Source: Streptomyces sp. NBC_00162
GTDB taxonomy: Bacteria; Actinomycetota; Actinomycetes; Streptomycetales; Streptomycetaceae
Assembly: GCF_024611995.1 (NCBI RefSeq)
Contig: NZ_CP102509.1
Location: 2,418,001 to 2,482,000 of the forward strand
DNA: 64,000 nt
Reading direction: 5' to 3'
Shown here piece after piece: positions 28,704 to 37,606 of this stretch. Below the pieces are notes generated by a model. It searched no databases. It had not been told where the DNA came from and saw nothing but the letters and a program-made list of their open reading frames with translations. The translations under genes and the position numbers were made by a program. Positions within the stretch are counted from its first letter, which is position 1. Each line of letters starts with the position of its first letter.

Positions 28704-30452
28704 GTGCAGTTCGAGGTGTGGGCACCGCTGAAGGGTCATGTCGCCATGCGACTCGACGACGCGACGTACGAGATGGCACGCGATCCGGAGCGGGACGGCT
28801 GGTGGACCGCGCAGGCCCCGGCCGCCGACGGAAGCCGGTACGGATTCCTCCTGGACGGCGGATCCGTCCCGCGGCCGGACCCGCGCGGCCGGCGGCTGCC
28901 CGACGGACCCGACGGCCTGTCGGCGGTGGTCGACTTCGAGGCCCTGCGCGAGCCGGGAGCCCCGGCGCCGCGCACCCCGCTCCAGGACGCGGTCCTGTAC
29001 GAGCTGCACATCGGCACCTTCACCCCCGAGGGCACCTTCGACGCCGCCGCCGCCCGCCTGGGCCACCTCACCGGCCTCGGCGTCACCCACGTGGAACTGA
29101 TGCCCGTCTGTCCCTTCCCCGGCCGGCACGGCTGGGGGTACGACGGGGTCGCCCCCTGGGCGGTGCACGAGCCGTACGGCGGCCCGGCCGGGCTGGCCCG
29201 GTTCGTCGAGGCGGCCCACGCCGCCGGGCTGGGCGTGGTCCTGGACGTGGTCCACAACCACCTCGGCCCCTCCGGCAACCACCTGCCCGCCTACGGTCCG
29301 TACTTCACCGACACCCACCACACCCCCTGGGGCGCGGCGGTGAACCTGGACGCGCCCGGCTCCGACGAGGTGCGCGCGTACCTCCTGGGCAGCGCGCTGG
29401 CCTGGCTGCGGGACTACGGGATCGACGGGCTGCGGCTCGACGCCGTGCACGCGCTGGCCGACGGGCGGGCCCTGACCTTCCTGGAGGAACTGGCCGCCGC
29501 CGTGGACGAGCTGGCGGCCGAGACCGGCCGTCCGCTGTTCCTGATCGCCGAGTCCGACCGGTGCGACCCGCGCACCACCACCCCCCGCGCCGACCGCGGC
29601 CTGGGGCTCCACGCACAGTGGAACGACGACTTCCACCACGCCCTGCACTGCGCGCTGACCGGTGAATCCCAGGCGTACTACGCCGACTTCGCCCAGGCCC
29701 CGATGGCCGCGCTCGCCAAGACACTGACCCGCGCCTTCTTCCACGACGGCACCTGGTCCTCCTTCCGGGGCCGCACCCACGGCCGTCCGGTGGACCGCCG
29801 CCGGACCCCGGCCCACCGTTTCCTCGGCTACACCCAGACCCACGACCAGATCGGCAACCGGGCACTCGGCGACCGGCTCGCCGCCTCGCTCTCCCCCGGG
29901 CTGCTGGCCTGCGCCGCGACCGTGGCACTGACCGGTCCGTTCGTGCCGATGCTGTTCATGGGCGAGGAGTGGGGTGCGGGCACCCCGTGGCAGTACTTCA
30001 CCGACCACCCCGACGCGGAGCTGGCCGAGGCCGTACGGACGGGCCGGCGGCGGGAGTTCGCGGCGCACGGCTGGAAGGCCGAAGAGATCCCCGACCCGCA
30101 GGACCCGGCCACCCGGGACCGCTCCTGCCTGGACTGGGCGGAGCCGGAGCAGCCGGGCCACGCCCGCCTGCTGGCCTGGTACCGCACCCTGGTCGCGCTG
30201 CGCCGCTCGCACCCGGACCTGCGCGACCCGGACCTGGCGGCGGTCCGGGTCGCCCATGACGAGGAGCGGCGCTGGCTCACCTTCCGGCGGGGCGACGTAC
30301 GGGTGGCCGTGAACCTCTCCCCGGATCCGGTGACGATCGCGCTGGGGCGCAACGGGGTACGGGTGCTGGCCGCCTGGGAGCCGCTCGAACACCCGGGCCC
30401 GGACGGGCGGATCCATGTACCGGGTGAATCCGCCGTCGTGCTGGGACCGTGA
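28704..30452 (+). CDS. treZ: Malto-oligosyltrehalose trehalohydrolase TreZ
   Basis: 582 residues, the normal length; GTG start (gtgcagttcgag). N-terminal beta domain FEVWAPLKGHVAMRL, then GH13 motifs VVLDVVHNHLGPSGNH, IDGLRLDAVHAL (nucleophile), LIAESDRCD (acid) and YTQTHDQIGNRALGDRL, the TreZ-specific form. It releases trehalose from the maltooligosyl-trehalose made by TreY (21927). With glgX it completes the glycogen-to-trehalose route; trehalose is a spore and osmotic-stress protectant in Streptomyces. Confidence 0.94.
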   Translation: MQFEVWAPLKGHVAMRLDDATYEMARDPERDGWWTAQAPAADGSRYGFLLDGGSVPRPDPRGRRLPDGPDGLSAVVDFEALREPGAPAPRTPLQDAVLYELHIGTFTPEGTFDAAAARLGHLTGLGVTHVELMPVCPFPGRHGWGYDGVAPWAVHEPYGGPAGLARFVEAAHAAGLGVVLDVVHNHLGPSGNHLPAYGPYFTDTHHTPWGAAVNLDAPGSDEVRAYLLGSALAWLRDYGIDGLRLDAVHALADGRALTFLEELAAAVDELAAETGRPLFLIAESDRCDPRTTTPRADRGLGLHAQWNDDFHHALHCALTGESQAYYADFAQAPMAALAKTLTRAFFHDGTWSSFRGRTHGRPVDRRRTPAHRFLGYTQTHDQIGNRALGDRLAASLSPGLLACAATVALTGPFVPMLFMGEEWGAGTPWQYFTDHPDAELAEAVRTGRRREFAAHGWKAEEIPDPQDPATRDRSCLDWAEPEQPGHARLLAWYRTLVALRRSHPDLRDPDLAAVRVAHDEERRWLTFRRGDVRVAVNLSPDPVTIALGRNGVRVLAAWEPLEHPGPDGRIHVPGESAVVLGP

Positions 30453-30479
30453 ACCCGTGAGCCCGTGAACCCGTGAGTC

Positions 30480-31604
30480 CTACTCGACGATCGCGAGCTC
30501 GCGCGGGGCGTTGTTGAGGCGGCTTCCGCCGTCCTCGGTGACGGTCACGATGTCCTCAATGCGGACGCCGAAGCGGCCGGGCAGGTAGACGCCCGGCTCC
30601 ACGGAGAAGCACATGCCGGGGACCAGGGGCTGCTCCTCGCCCTCGACCATGTACGGCGGCTCGTGGGTGGTGACGCCGATGCCGTGGCCGGTGCGGTGGA
30701 TGAAGCGGTCGCCGTAGCCGAACTCGGTGATCACCGCGCGGGCCGCCCGGTCCACCTCCTGGCAGGAGACCCCCGGCCGGACCGCGGCCACCCCGGCCTG
30801 CTGTGCCTCACGCACGACGTCGTGGACGCGCTGCTCCTCGGCGGTCGGCTCGCCCACGTGCACGGTGCGGGAGATGTCGGAGCCGTAGCCGTACCGCAGG
30901 CCGCCGAAGTCGAGGACGATCATGTCGCCGTGCTGGATGACCCGTTCGCCGGCCTCGTGGTGCGGGTTGGCCCCGTTGGGTCCGGAGCCGACGACGGTGA
31001 AGTCGACCTGGGAGTGGCCGTGTACGCGCAGCAGCGCGGCCAGGTCCTCGGCGACCTCGGTCTCCCGGCGGCCCGCGAAGGGGAGGTGGAGGATCTGCGC
31101 GTAGGCGGCGTCGGCGGCCTCGCCCGCCGCGGCCAGGCGCTCGAGCTCCCGCTCGTCCTTCACCGCGCGCAGCATGGGCAGCGAGTCGGTGAGCGGAACG
31201 TAGGAGGTGGTGGGCAACTCCCGCTGCAGTCCGAGGAGATGCAGGGCCCAGGTGTTGTCGCTCACCCCGAAGCGCCCGGCCGCGTCCAGCAGCGGGGCGG
31301 TGACCGCGTACGGGTTCTTCCCGTCGGTCCAGTCCCGCAGGGCCAGCGCGGCGGCGCCGGGGGCCTTGGCGGCGTCGGGCGCCTCCAGCGCGGGCACCAC
31401 GAGCACCGGGTCCTGCCCGGCGGCCAGGACCAGCAGGGTGAGCCGCTCGGTCTCGGCGGTGGGGCGGTAGCCGGTGAGGTGGGTGAGGTCGGGCCCGGGG
31501 GCGATCAGCAGCCCGGCCAGTCCGGCGTCGGCGGCGGTCTGCGCGGCGGCCGCCATCCGGGCCGCGTAGTCCTCGGCCGTGAAGGGTGCGGGTTCATGGG
31601 TCAT
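30480..31604 (-). CDS. M24-family Xaa-Pro aminopeptidase/dipeptidase
   Basis: 374 residues from ATG 31604 (MTHEPAPFTAEDY). An N-terminal creatinase-like domain precedes a pita-bread fold with the five metal ligands visible: two Asp in LDFGGLRYGYGSDISR, His in RTGHGIGVTTHE, and two Glu in FSVEPGVYLPG and VRIEDIVTV. Family function is removal of N-terminal residues next to proline using two divalent metal ions. Cytoplasmic. Convergent with treZ. Confidence 0.9.
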   Translation of the reverse strand: MTHEPAPFTAEDYAARMAAAAQTAADAGLAGLLIAPGPDLTHLTGYRPTAETERLTLLVLAAGQDPVLVVPALEAPDAAKAPGAAALALRDWTDGKNPYAVTAPLLDAAGRFGVSDNTWALHLLGLQRELPTTSYVPLTDSLPMLRAVKDERELERLAAAGEAADAAYAQILHLPFAGRRETEVAEDLAALLRVHGHSQVDFTVVGSGPNGANPHHEAGERVIQHGDMIVLDFGGLRYGYGSDISRTVHVGEPTAEEQRVHDVVREAQQAGVAAVRPGVSCQEVDRAARAVITEFGYGDRFIHRTGHGIGVTTHEPPYMVEGEEQPLVPGMCFSVEPGVYLPGRFGVRIEDIVTVTEDGGSRLNNAPRELAIVE

Positions 31605-31806
31605 ACGGGTGATCCTGCCGTGAGCCGCGCGGCGGGGGCAGTGGCCGCGCCGGTCCGGCTCCTCCTCGCCCCCCCGCCCGTCGCTGTGAGCGGGGCCACA
31701 TCGGTCCGCGGCACGTCGGCCCGCCCCGGATAACGCGTCGCGGGAGCACCCCCCTGATCGGCTATGCTGTGCGTGCACGTCGAACGGGTGGTCCGCCACC
31801 CTTCGT

Positions 31807-31880
31807 GGTGGGTGTAGCTCAGTTGGTAGAGCACCTGGTTGTGGTCCAGGTGGCCGCGGGTTCAAGTCCCGTCACTCACC
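31807..31880 (+). tRNA. tRNA-His (anticodon GTG)
   Basis: A full cloverleaf can be folded: acceptor gtgggtg/cactcac with one G-T pair, D arm gctcagttggtagagc, anticodon arm cctgg-ttgtggt-ccagg with GTG, and a T arm with gttcaagtc. A G at -1 (31807) opposite C73 is the identity mark of tRNA-His. CCA is not encoded. It ends just before a strong terminator. The preceding 31605-31806 holds its promoter and no gene. Confidence 0.95.
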
Positions 31881-31888
31881 CTTTGGGT

Positions 31889-31927
31889 CCCGTGAGGGGT
31901 ACGAGGTTTCCTCGTACCCCTCACGGG
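31889..31927. terminator. Strong hairpin terminator after tRNA-His
   Basis: A perfect 18-bp stem (cccgtgaggggtacgagg and its complement) with a ttt loop lies 8 nt after the tRNA. It also separates the tRNA from the convergent hydrolase, so it may work in both directions. Confidence 0.85.
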
Positions 31928-31942
31928 CGTTTCCGGGGTCGG

Positions 31943-32698
31943 CTAGGCCCGCAGGAAGGCCTCCACCTCGGTGGCGAAGGTCACCGGGGTCTCGTGCGGC
32001 GGGTAGTGGCCGGCGCCCGGGAGGATGCGGATCCGGCAGTTCGGGTACCAGGCCTGCCAGGTGGCGCGCATCACCTCGGCGGTCAGCGCGAGGTCGTACT
32101 CCCCGACCAGGACCAGCACCGGGACGGTGTTGCCCTTCACGGCGGAGGAAAGGTCGAGGGGCTGCCAGCTCTCCAGGTAGGCGGCGAAGGCCTCGGGCCG
32201 GGAGACGTCCAGGGAGTGCGCGACCATGCGGTCCACCCAGCGGCGGCTCGCCCGGTTCCCGGTGACGAGGTCGAGGATGATGCGCCGGCTCTCCGGGTCC
32301 TCGGCGGCGCCGTGGAAGAGGGTGTGGGTCGCGTCGTCCATCTCGTAGGGCGCGGCCGGCACGGGCGCGAGCCCGATCAGCTTCTCGATCCGCTCGGGGG
32401 CGCGGACGAGGACCTGCTGGACCGCCTTGCCGCCCATGGAGTGGCCGAGGAGGGAGAAGGTCTCCCAGCCGAGCTCGTCGGCGAGCGCGAGGACGTCGTC
32501 GGCGATCTCGGGGAGGTCGTACCGGCCGGGGACGTCCCGCCGCTCGCCGTAGCCGCGGTAGTCGAGGAAGGCGTACGAGAACCCCTCGGGGTCCAGGTAG
32601 TCCAGCACGGAGCCCCAATTGGCGGAGGTGCCGAACCAGTCGTGCAGCACGATGACGCGGACGGGCCCGGTGCCGATCCTGCGGTGGGCGATGGCCAT
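31943..32698 (-). CDS. Alpha/beta hydrolase
   Basis: 251 residues. VIVLHDWFGTSANW (oxyanion region, near 15-25), nucleophile elbow LLGHSMGGKA (near 90), Asp in LVGEYDLALT and C-terminal His in PGAGHYPPHE give a complete triad. No signal peptide. The family is broad (esterases, epoxide hydrolases, lactonases); the substrate is not readable. It is divergent from the following hypothetical gene. Confidence 0.88.
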   Translation of the reverse strand: MAIAHRRIGTGPVRVIVLHDWFGTSANWGSVLDYLDPEGFSYAFLDYRGYGERRDVPGRYDLPEIADDVLALADELGWETFSLLGHSMGGKAVQQVLVRAPERIEKLIGLAPVPAAPYEMDDATHTLFHGAAEDPESRRIILDLVTGNRASRRWVDRMVAHSLDVSRPEAFAAYLESWQPLDLSSAVKGNTVPVLVLVGEYDLALTAEVMRATWQAWYPNCRIRILPGAGHYPPHETPVTFATEVEAFLRA

Positions 32699-32771
32699 GC
32701 GTTCTCCCTCGGTGACGGGGTGGAAGACAACCAGCGCCGTACGTTCTGCCCACCGGGCCTACCATCACACC

Positions 32772-33494
32772 GTGCAGCCGATATCGAGTCCCGAGCCGCT
32801 GGCCATGGGGGATTACTCGCGCCCCGACGGGGCGCGCCACCCCCATCACCCCCGGAGCTACGCGATCACCGACCCGGCGGAGATCGCCGAGGTGCGGGCC
32901 GTGCGCCCGTACAACCGGCACTCCGAGCACCCCACGGACCCCTATGACGGCGGGCCGGTCGATTGCATGTGCGGCGAGGACTGGAGCCCCGCTCGCTCCA
33001 CGCCCGAGTCCGAGCGCCTGCTCGACCCGCTGTCCCCCGACGGGATCCCGGCCCGCCACCGCGCCCGGTGGGCCGCCGAGGCGCCCGAGGGGTTGCGGGA
33101 GTACGCCTGGGCTCTTGCCCGGGGTGAGGAGGAGCCGGACCTGCCTCGGGAGGTGCCCCTGAGCGTGGTGTTCAGCTGGCTGGGCGCCCCGCGGAAGGAG
33201 CCCCGCGACGCGGCGTCGCTGCTCGCGGAGCTGGGCCCCTGGCGGCTGCTGGCCGGGGCGGCCACGGAGGAACTGGCCTGGGCGGTGCGCGAGACGGACC
33301 GGGCCGGCCTGGAGGGCGCCGTACGGTTCTTCTCGAGCGAGGAGTTCACCACCCGCCACCCGAAGCGCCGCCGGGTCCCGGACACCGCCCGCGACCGCCT
33401 GCTCCGGCACGCCCGCAGCCACCGCCCCGGCGACCTCCCGGTCCTGGAACGGCGGCTGCTGCGCACCCCGGAGGACCGGGTCAGACGGTCTTGA
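32772..33494 (+). CDS. Hypothetical protein, actinobacterial type
   Basis: 240 residues from GTG 32772; ATG 32805 (MGDYSRPDGARHPHHP) is an alternative and neither has a strong ribosome-binding site. The sequence is rich in Arg, Pro and Glu, with a Cys pair in VDCMCGEDW and long amphipathic helices such as LLAELGPWRLLAGAATEELAWAV. No known domain was recognised and there is no signal peptide or membrane segment. Codon use is typical of the window, which supports a real gene. Its 3' end overlaps the convergent phospholipase gene by 14 bp. Confidence 0.65.
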   Translation: MQPISSPEPLAMGDYSRPDGARHPHHPRSYAITDPAEIAEVRAVRPYNRHSEHPTDPYDGGPVDCMCGEDWSPARSTPESERLLDPLSPDGIPARHRARWAAEAPEGLREYAWALARGEEEPDLPREVPLSVVFSWLGAPRKEPRDAASLLAELGPWRLLAGAATEELAWAVRETDRAGLEGAVRFFSSEEFTTRHPKRRRVPDTARDRLLRHARSHRPGDLPVLERRLLRTPEDRVRRS

Positions 33495-35544
33495 TCGCCG
33501 GGTCGGAGATGCCCGGGGCGCCCGTCTCCACGTGGCCGGCGAAGCGGCGCAGGAAGGTGGCGTCCGCGTCGGAGACGACCTTGACGTCGTACCAGCGGCC
33601 CGTGGTGCGCAGGTCCACCGTGTGGGAGACCGTGGCGCCGGGGTTGACCCGGAAGGTCTGGGCCGCACCGCCGTAGGCGTTGGTCACCGTGAGGTTGACC
33701 GCGGCCGAACCGGGGTTGGTCAGGGTGAGGGCCAGATTGCCGGTCGAGGCCTCGTGGCGCGCCGTGACCTCGGGGCCGGCCTTCTTCGCCGGGCCCTTCC
33801 AGGTGCGCACGAAGCCGTTGGGGCCCCACACCGTGAGGTCGATCTGGTTACCGGTGGAGCTGCTGGTGCTCCAGGTGTCCGAGAGGGTCTTGCCCGCCTC
33901 GACCGTGTAGGGCCAGGGGCCGTCCGTACGGTTGCCCGAGGTGCTGTGGAAGTGGGCGCCGAGGCTGGGACCGCTGGCGAAGGTCAGGGTGAACTTGCCC
34001 GTGGAGACCGTGGCCTTGCCGTCCACGTACGGGCTGTAGCCCAGGGCGCGGGTCGGCTTGGAGCCTGCCTCCTGCTTGGGCAGGGTGCCCGTGGCCGGCG
34101 GGGTCGGGTGGTAGGACGGGTGGCGGTTCTTGTCCGGCGGGATGTACCCGGCCGTGGAGGGCAGGGCGGCGGGCGCGGCGTCGGCCTGGGTGAAGTCGAA
34201 GGCCGAGGTCAGGTCGCCGCAGACCGCGCGGCGCCACGGGGAGATGTTGGGCTCCTGCACGCCGAAGCGCTTCTCCATGAAGCGGATCACCGAGGTGTGG
34301 TCGAAGGTCTCCGAGCAGACGTAGCCGCCCTTGCTCCACGGGGAGACCACGATCATCGGGACGCGCGGGCCGAGGCCGTACGGGCCGGCCGCGTAGCCGG
34401 AGACGCCCCCGGTGTAGAGGTCGCCGGTGACGCTCGCCGTGGACAGGCCCCAGGCGGAGGAGGTGGGCGGGTACGGCGGGACGACGTGGTCGAAGAAGCC
34501 GTCGTTCTCGTCGTAGGTGATGAACAGGGCCGTCTTCGCCCACACGGCCGGGTTCGCGGTCAGCGAGTCCAGGACCTGCGAGATGTACCAGGCGCCGAAG
34601 TTCGTCGGCCAGTTGGAGTGCTCGCTGAACGCCTCGGGGGCGGCTATCCAGGAGACCTGCGGGAGGGTGCCGTTGACGACGTCCGCGCGCAGCTTGTCGA
34701 AGTAGCCGCCGCCCGCCTTGACGTTGGTGCCCGTGCGGGCCTTCTCGTACAGGGCGCTGCCGGGCTGGGCGTTGCGGAAGCTGTTGAAGTACAGCAGCGA
34801 GTTGTCGCCGTAGTTGCCGCGGAAGGCGTCGTTGATCCAGCCCCAGGAACCGGCCGCGTTCAGGCCGTCGCCGATGTCCTGGTAGACCTTCCAGGAGACG
34901 CCGGCCGACTCCAGGCGCTCGGGGTAGGTCTTCCAGCCGTAGCCGGCCTCCTGGTTGCCCAGGACCGGGCCGCCGCCGGTGCCGTCGTTGCCCGTGTAGC
35001 CCGTCCACATGTAGTAGCGGTTCGGGTCGGTGGCGCCGATGAAGGAGCAGTGGTAGGCGTCGCACACGGTGAAGGCGTCGGCGAGGGCGTAGTGGAACGG
35101 GATGTCGTTCCGGGTCATGTACGACATGGTCGTGGCCGTCTTGGCCGGGACCCATTTGTCGTACTTGCCGTTGTTGTACGCCTGGTGGCCGCCGGCCCAG
35201 TCGTGGTTCAGGCCCTCGAGGAACTGCATCCCGAGGTCCGCGACCTGCGGGTTGAAGGGGAGGATGTCCTTCGTCCCGTTGGACTGGTGGAAGACGGACT
35301 TGCCGTTGTCCTGGAGGACGGGCCGCGGGTCGCCGAAGCCCCGGACCCCCTTCATCGCGCCGAAGTAGTGGTCGAAGGACCGGTTCTCCTGCATCAGGAC
35401 GACGACGTGCTCGATGTCCTGGATCGTGCCGGTGGTGCCCTGCGCCTGGATGGCGGCGGCCCGCGCGATGCTGTCGTTCAGCATCGTCAGGGCGGCGGTA
35501 CCGCCGGCGATCTGGAGGAACCTGCGGCGATTGAGTTCTGCCAT
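33481..35544 (-). CDS. Tat-exported phospholipase C, phosphoesterase family
   Basis: 687 residues from ATG 35544. A twin-arginine signal (NRRRFLQIAGGTAALTML) marks export in folded form. The catalytic domain shows ENRSFDHYFG near residue 52, and DENDGFFDHVVPP, matching PlcN/phosphocholine-type phospholipases C. The C-terminal ~200 residues contain two beta-rich DUF756-like repeats (FTLTFASGPSLGAHFHSTSGN; LALTLTNPGSAAVNLTV). It hydrolyses extracellular phospholipids, plausibly for phosphate or choline acquisition. The start was chosen by the Tat motif. Confidence 0.93.
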   Translation of the reverse strand: MAELNRRRFLQIAGGTAALTMLNDSIARAAAIQAQGTTGTIQDIEHVVVLMQENRSFDHYFGAMKGVRGFGDPRPVLQDNGKSVFHQSNGTKDILPFNPQVADLGMQFLEGLNHDWAGGHQAYNNGKYDKWVPAKTATTMSYMTRNDIPFHYALADAFTVCDAYHCSFIGATDPNRYYMWTGYTGNDGTGGGPVLGNQEAGYGWKTYPERLESAGVSWKVYQDIGDGLNAAGSWGWINDAFRGNYGDNSLLYFNSFRNAQPGSALYEKARTGTNVKAGGGYFDKLRADVVNGTLPQVSWIAAPEAFSEHSNWPTNFGAWYISQVLDSLTANPAVWAKTALFITYDENDGFFDHVVPPYPPTSSAWGLSTASVTGDLYTGGVSGYAAGPYGLGPRVPMIVVSPWSKGGYVCSETFDHTSVIRFMEKRFGVQEPNISPWRRAVCGDLTSAFDFTQADAAPAALPSTAGYIPPDKNRHPSYHPTPPATGTLPKQEAGSKPTRALGYSPYVDGKATVSTGKFTLTFASGPSLGAHFHSTSGNRTDGPWPYTVEAGKTLSDTWSTSSSTGNQIDLTVWGPNGFVRTWKGPAKKAGPEVTARHEASTGNLALTLTNPGSAAVNLTVTNAYGGAAQTFRVNPGATVSHTVDLRTTGRWYDVKVVSDADATFLRRFAGHVETGAPGISDPAIKTV

Positions 35545-35843
35545 GGCGTGACGACCTCTGCGGGTGAGGGGCGAGTCGAGGGGCGCCCCAAGGACAGCGC
35601 CCCCGGAGTACCGGACGGAGATCCTTGTCTGACACCTGGCCGTACAGCCGGAGAACGGAAGGGTCACTGCCGACGGCCCGCGCGTCTGGCGAAGACGGTA
35701 AGGGAACCACCCTTCGCGCAACAGCCCCCGGAGTCACTCCACTTCGAGGTCAGGGCCCCGGCCGGGGGTACTCATCCGGCCCGTGCACCGATCTGAGCAT
35801 CCGTACTCAGGCCCGGGAGATGGCGGCTTGTCATCGTGTGGGC
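35545..35843. other. Divergent intergenic region, phospholipase C / OleA-like operon
   Basis: About 300 bp between divergent starts, expected to hold both promoters. No clear PHO-box-like direct repeats, long palindrome or RNA structure were recognised by eye. In-frame upstream extension of the OleA-like gene is open back to 35625 but has poor protein character. Confidence 0.5.
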
Positions 35844-36866
35844 ATGCCCTTTCAGCCAAGTGACCCGCAGCCGCGCGCCGGGATAACCGCCGTCGGCAGC
35901 CTGCTGCCCGCCGAGGTCCTCTCCTCGGACTCCCTCCAGCGGGAGGTGGCCCGCCGCAGTGGCCTCACGCTGCCGCCGACGCTGCTGAGGCAGGCCACCG
36001 GGATCGTCTCCCGCCGCGTCGCGGGCCCGGAGGTGTACGCCTCCACGCTCGCCGTGGGCGCCGCCCGCCGGGCGCTGGACGCCGCCGGGCTGGGCCCGCT
36101 CGACATCGACCTGCTGCTCTTCGCCTCCGCCTCCCGCGACATGGTCGAGCCCGCCACCGCGCACATCGTGCAGGCGGAGCTGGGGTCGCGGGCCCACGCC
36201 CTGGACGTCACGAACGCCTGCAACAGCTTCGTGAACGGGATCGACCTCGCCCGGTCGATGATCATGGCCGGGCGGGCTCGGCGGGCCCTGGTGGTCACCG
36301 GAGAGACCCCGAGCCGGGCGGTGCGCAAGGATCCCGCCGACGCCGCCGGGTTCCGCAGCGGCTTCGCGGGGTACACGTTCGGCGACGCGGGGGCCGCCGT
36401 GGTCGTGGAGGCCGTGGAGCGCGGCGGGATCCTCGACGTGGACACCGAGACCCACTCGGAGCACTGGGAGGTCGGGGGCATCCCGGGCGGCGGTTCGCGC
36501 CACCCGCGCGGGGACGAGTACACCTACTTCCGCGGCGACGGGCACGAACTGCGCGGCGTCTTCGAGAAGGTGGGCACCGCAGTCATCGACCGGACGCTGC
36601 ACCGGACGGGGATGGACTGGGACGGCTTCGCCAAGGTGCTGGTGCACCAGGTGACCGTGCCGTACCTGGAGCGGTTCGCTGAGCTGACCGGGGTGCCGGC
36701 CGGGAAGCTGGTGGTGACCGTGCCCGAGCTCGGCAACGTCGCGAGCGCGAGCATCGGAGTCCAGCTGGACCGGGTGTTCTCCGAACTGGAGCCGGGGGAC
36801 AGGGTGTTGTTCGTCGGACTCGGCGGTGGTATCAGCATCATGACGATGGTCTGGGAGAAGTCATGA
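35844..36866 (+). CDS. 3-oxoacyl-ACP synthase III-like condensing enzyme (OleA-like)
   Basis: 340 residues, the length of OleA/FabH thiolases. The catalytic triad is Cys126 (DVTNACNSF), His268 (VLVHQVTVP) and Asn298 (ELGNVASASIG). Glu102 in RDMVEPATAH lies where, to my knowledge, OleA carries its key Glu117 and FabH a hydrophobic residue, so head-to-head Claisen condensation of two acyl-CoAs is the favoured inference; a FabH-like starter synthase is the alternative. First gene of a five-gene operon whose third and fifth members look like OleC and OleD. I chose ATG 35844; GTG 35838 is close. Confidence 0.85.
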   Translation: MPFQPSDPQPRAGITAVGSLLPAEVLSSDSLQREVARRSGLTLPPTLLRQATGIVSRRVAGPEVYASTLAVGAARRALDAAGLGPLDIDLLLFASASRDMVEPATAHIVQAELGSRAHALDVTNACNSFVNGIDLARSMIMAGRARRALVVTGETPSRAVRKDPADAAGFRSGFAGYTFGDAGAAVVVEAVERGGILDVDTETHSEHWEVGGIPGGGSRHPRGDEYTYFRGDGHELRGVFEKVGTAVIDRTLHRTGMDWDGFAKVLVHQVTVPYLERFAELTGVPAGKLVVTVPELGNVASASIGVQLDRVFSELEPGDRVLFVGLGGGISIMTMVWEKS

Positions 36867-37606
36867 GCCAGGCGATGTGGGTGGTCGTGCCCGCGCACGA
36901 GGAGGAGGCCCGCCTCGCGCAGACCCTGCGGGCCCTGGCCGCGCAGCGGGACCGGGACTTCACCCTGCTGGTCGTCGACAACGCCTCGGCGGACCGGACG
37001 GCCGCGATCGCCCGGGAGTTCGCCGCCGGCGCACCCTTCCCGGTCGAGGTGATCGAGGAGCCCGAGAAGGGGGTCGGCTCGGCCGTGGACACCGGATTCC
37101 GGTACGCGATCGGCCGGGGCGCGGCCCTGCTCGCCCGCACGGACGCCGACTGCCTGCCCCGGCCCGGCTGGACGCGCGCCGCGCGGGCCGCCCTCGCCGA
37201 GCGCCCCGGGCTGGTGTGCGGGCGGATCGTCGCCCGGCGCGACGAGCACGGCCCGCTCGGCCGGGCCGGCTTCGGCCTCCTCGTGGCGCTCGCCGCGCTG
37301 TTCGGGCGGCTGCGTCCCGGGCACGCGCGCCGCAAGGGCTTCCGGGCCCCGTACCGCATGCACGCCGGGAACAACATGGCCATCACCGCCGAGCTGTACC
37401 TGGCCGTCGGCGGCATGCCCCGGCGCCCCTCGCCGACCGACCGGCTCTTCCTCAACGCCGTACGCCGCCACACCGACCGGATCGCGCACTGCCGGGAGAT
37501 GGTCGTGGAGAACTCCACGCGGCGCCTGCGGGCCTACGGGATGGCGGGCACCGCCCGCTGGTACCTGGACCAGGGCAGCGGCACGCACGGAACGGATCCC
37601 CGCTGA
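36863..37606 (+). CDS. Family 2 glycosyltransferase
   Basis: 247 residues, ATGA overlap with the preceding gene. GT-A fold: VVVPAHEEEARLAQTL at the N terminus, VVDNASADRT, EEPEKGVGSAVDTG, and the metal-binding DxD as RTDADCLP near residue 94. A short hydrophobic stretch (FGLLVALAALFG) follows. A sugar or polyol acceptor inside an Ole-like operon is unusual and suggests that the lipid product is glycosylated, or that the enzyme has been adapted to another transfer. Confidence 0.88.
   Translation: MSQAMWVVVPAHEEEARLAQTLRALAAQRDRDFTLLVVDNASADRTAAIAREFAAGAPFPVEVIEEPEKGVGSAVDTGFRYAIGRGAALLARTDADCLPRPGWTRAARAALAERPGLVCGRIVARRDEHGPLGRAGFGLLVALAALFGRLRPGHARRKGFRAPYRMHAGNNMAITAELYLAVGGMPRRPSPTDRLFLNAVRRHTDRIAHCREMVVENSTRRLRAYGMAGTARWYLDQGSGTHGTDPR

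Noticed and set aside
33532..35796. Plus-strand frame of about 754 residues opposite the phospholipase C
   Set aside because: A shadow of a gene with a Tat signal and clear catalytic motifs.
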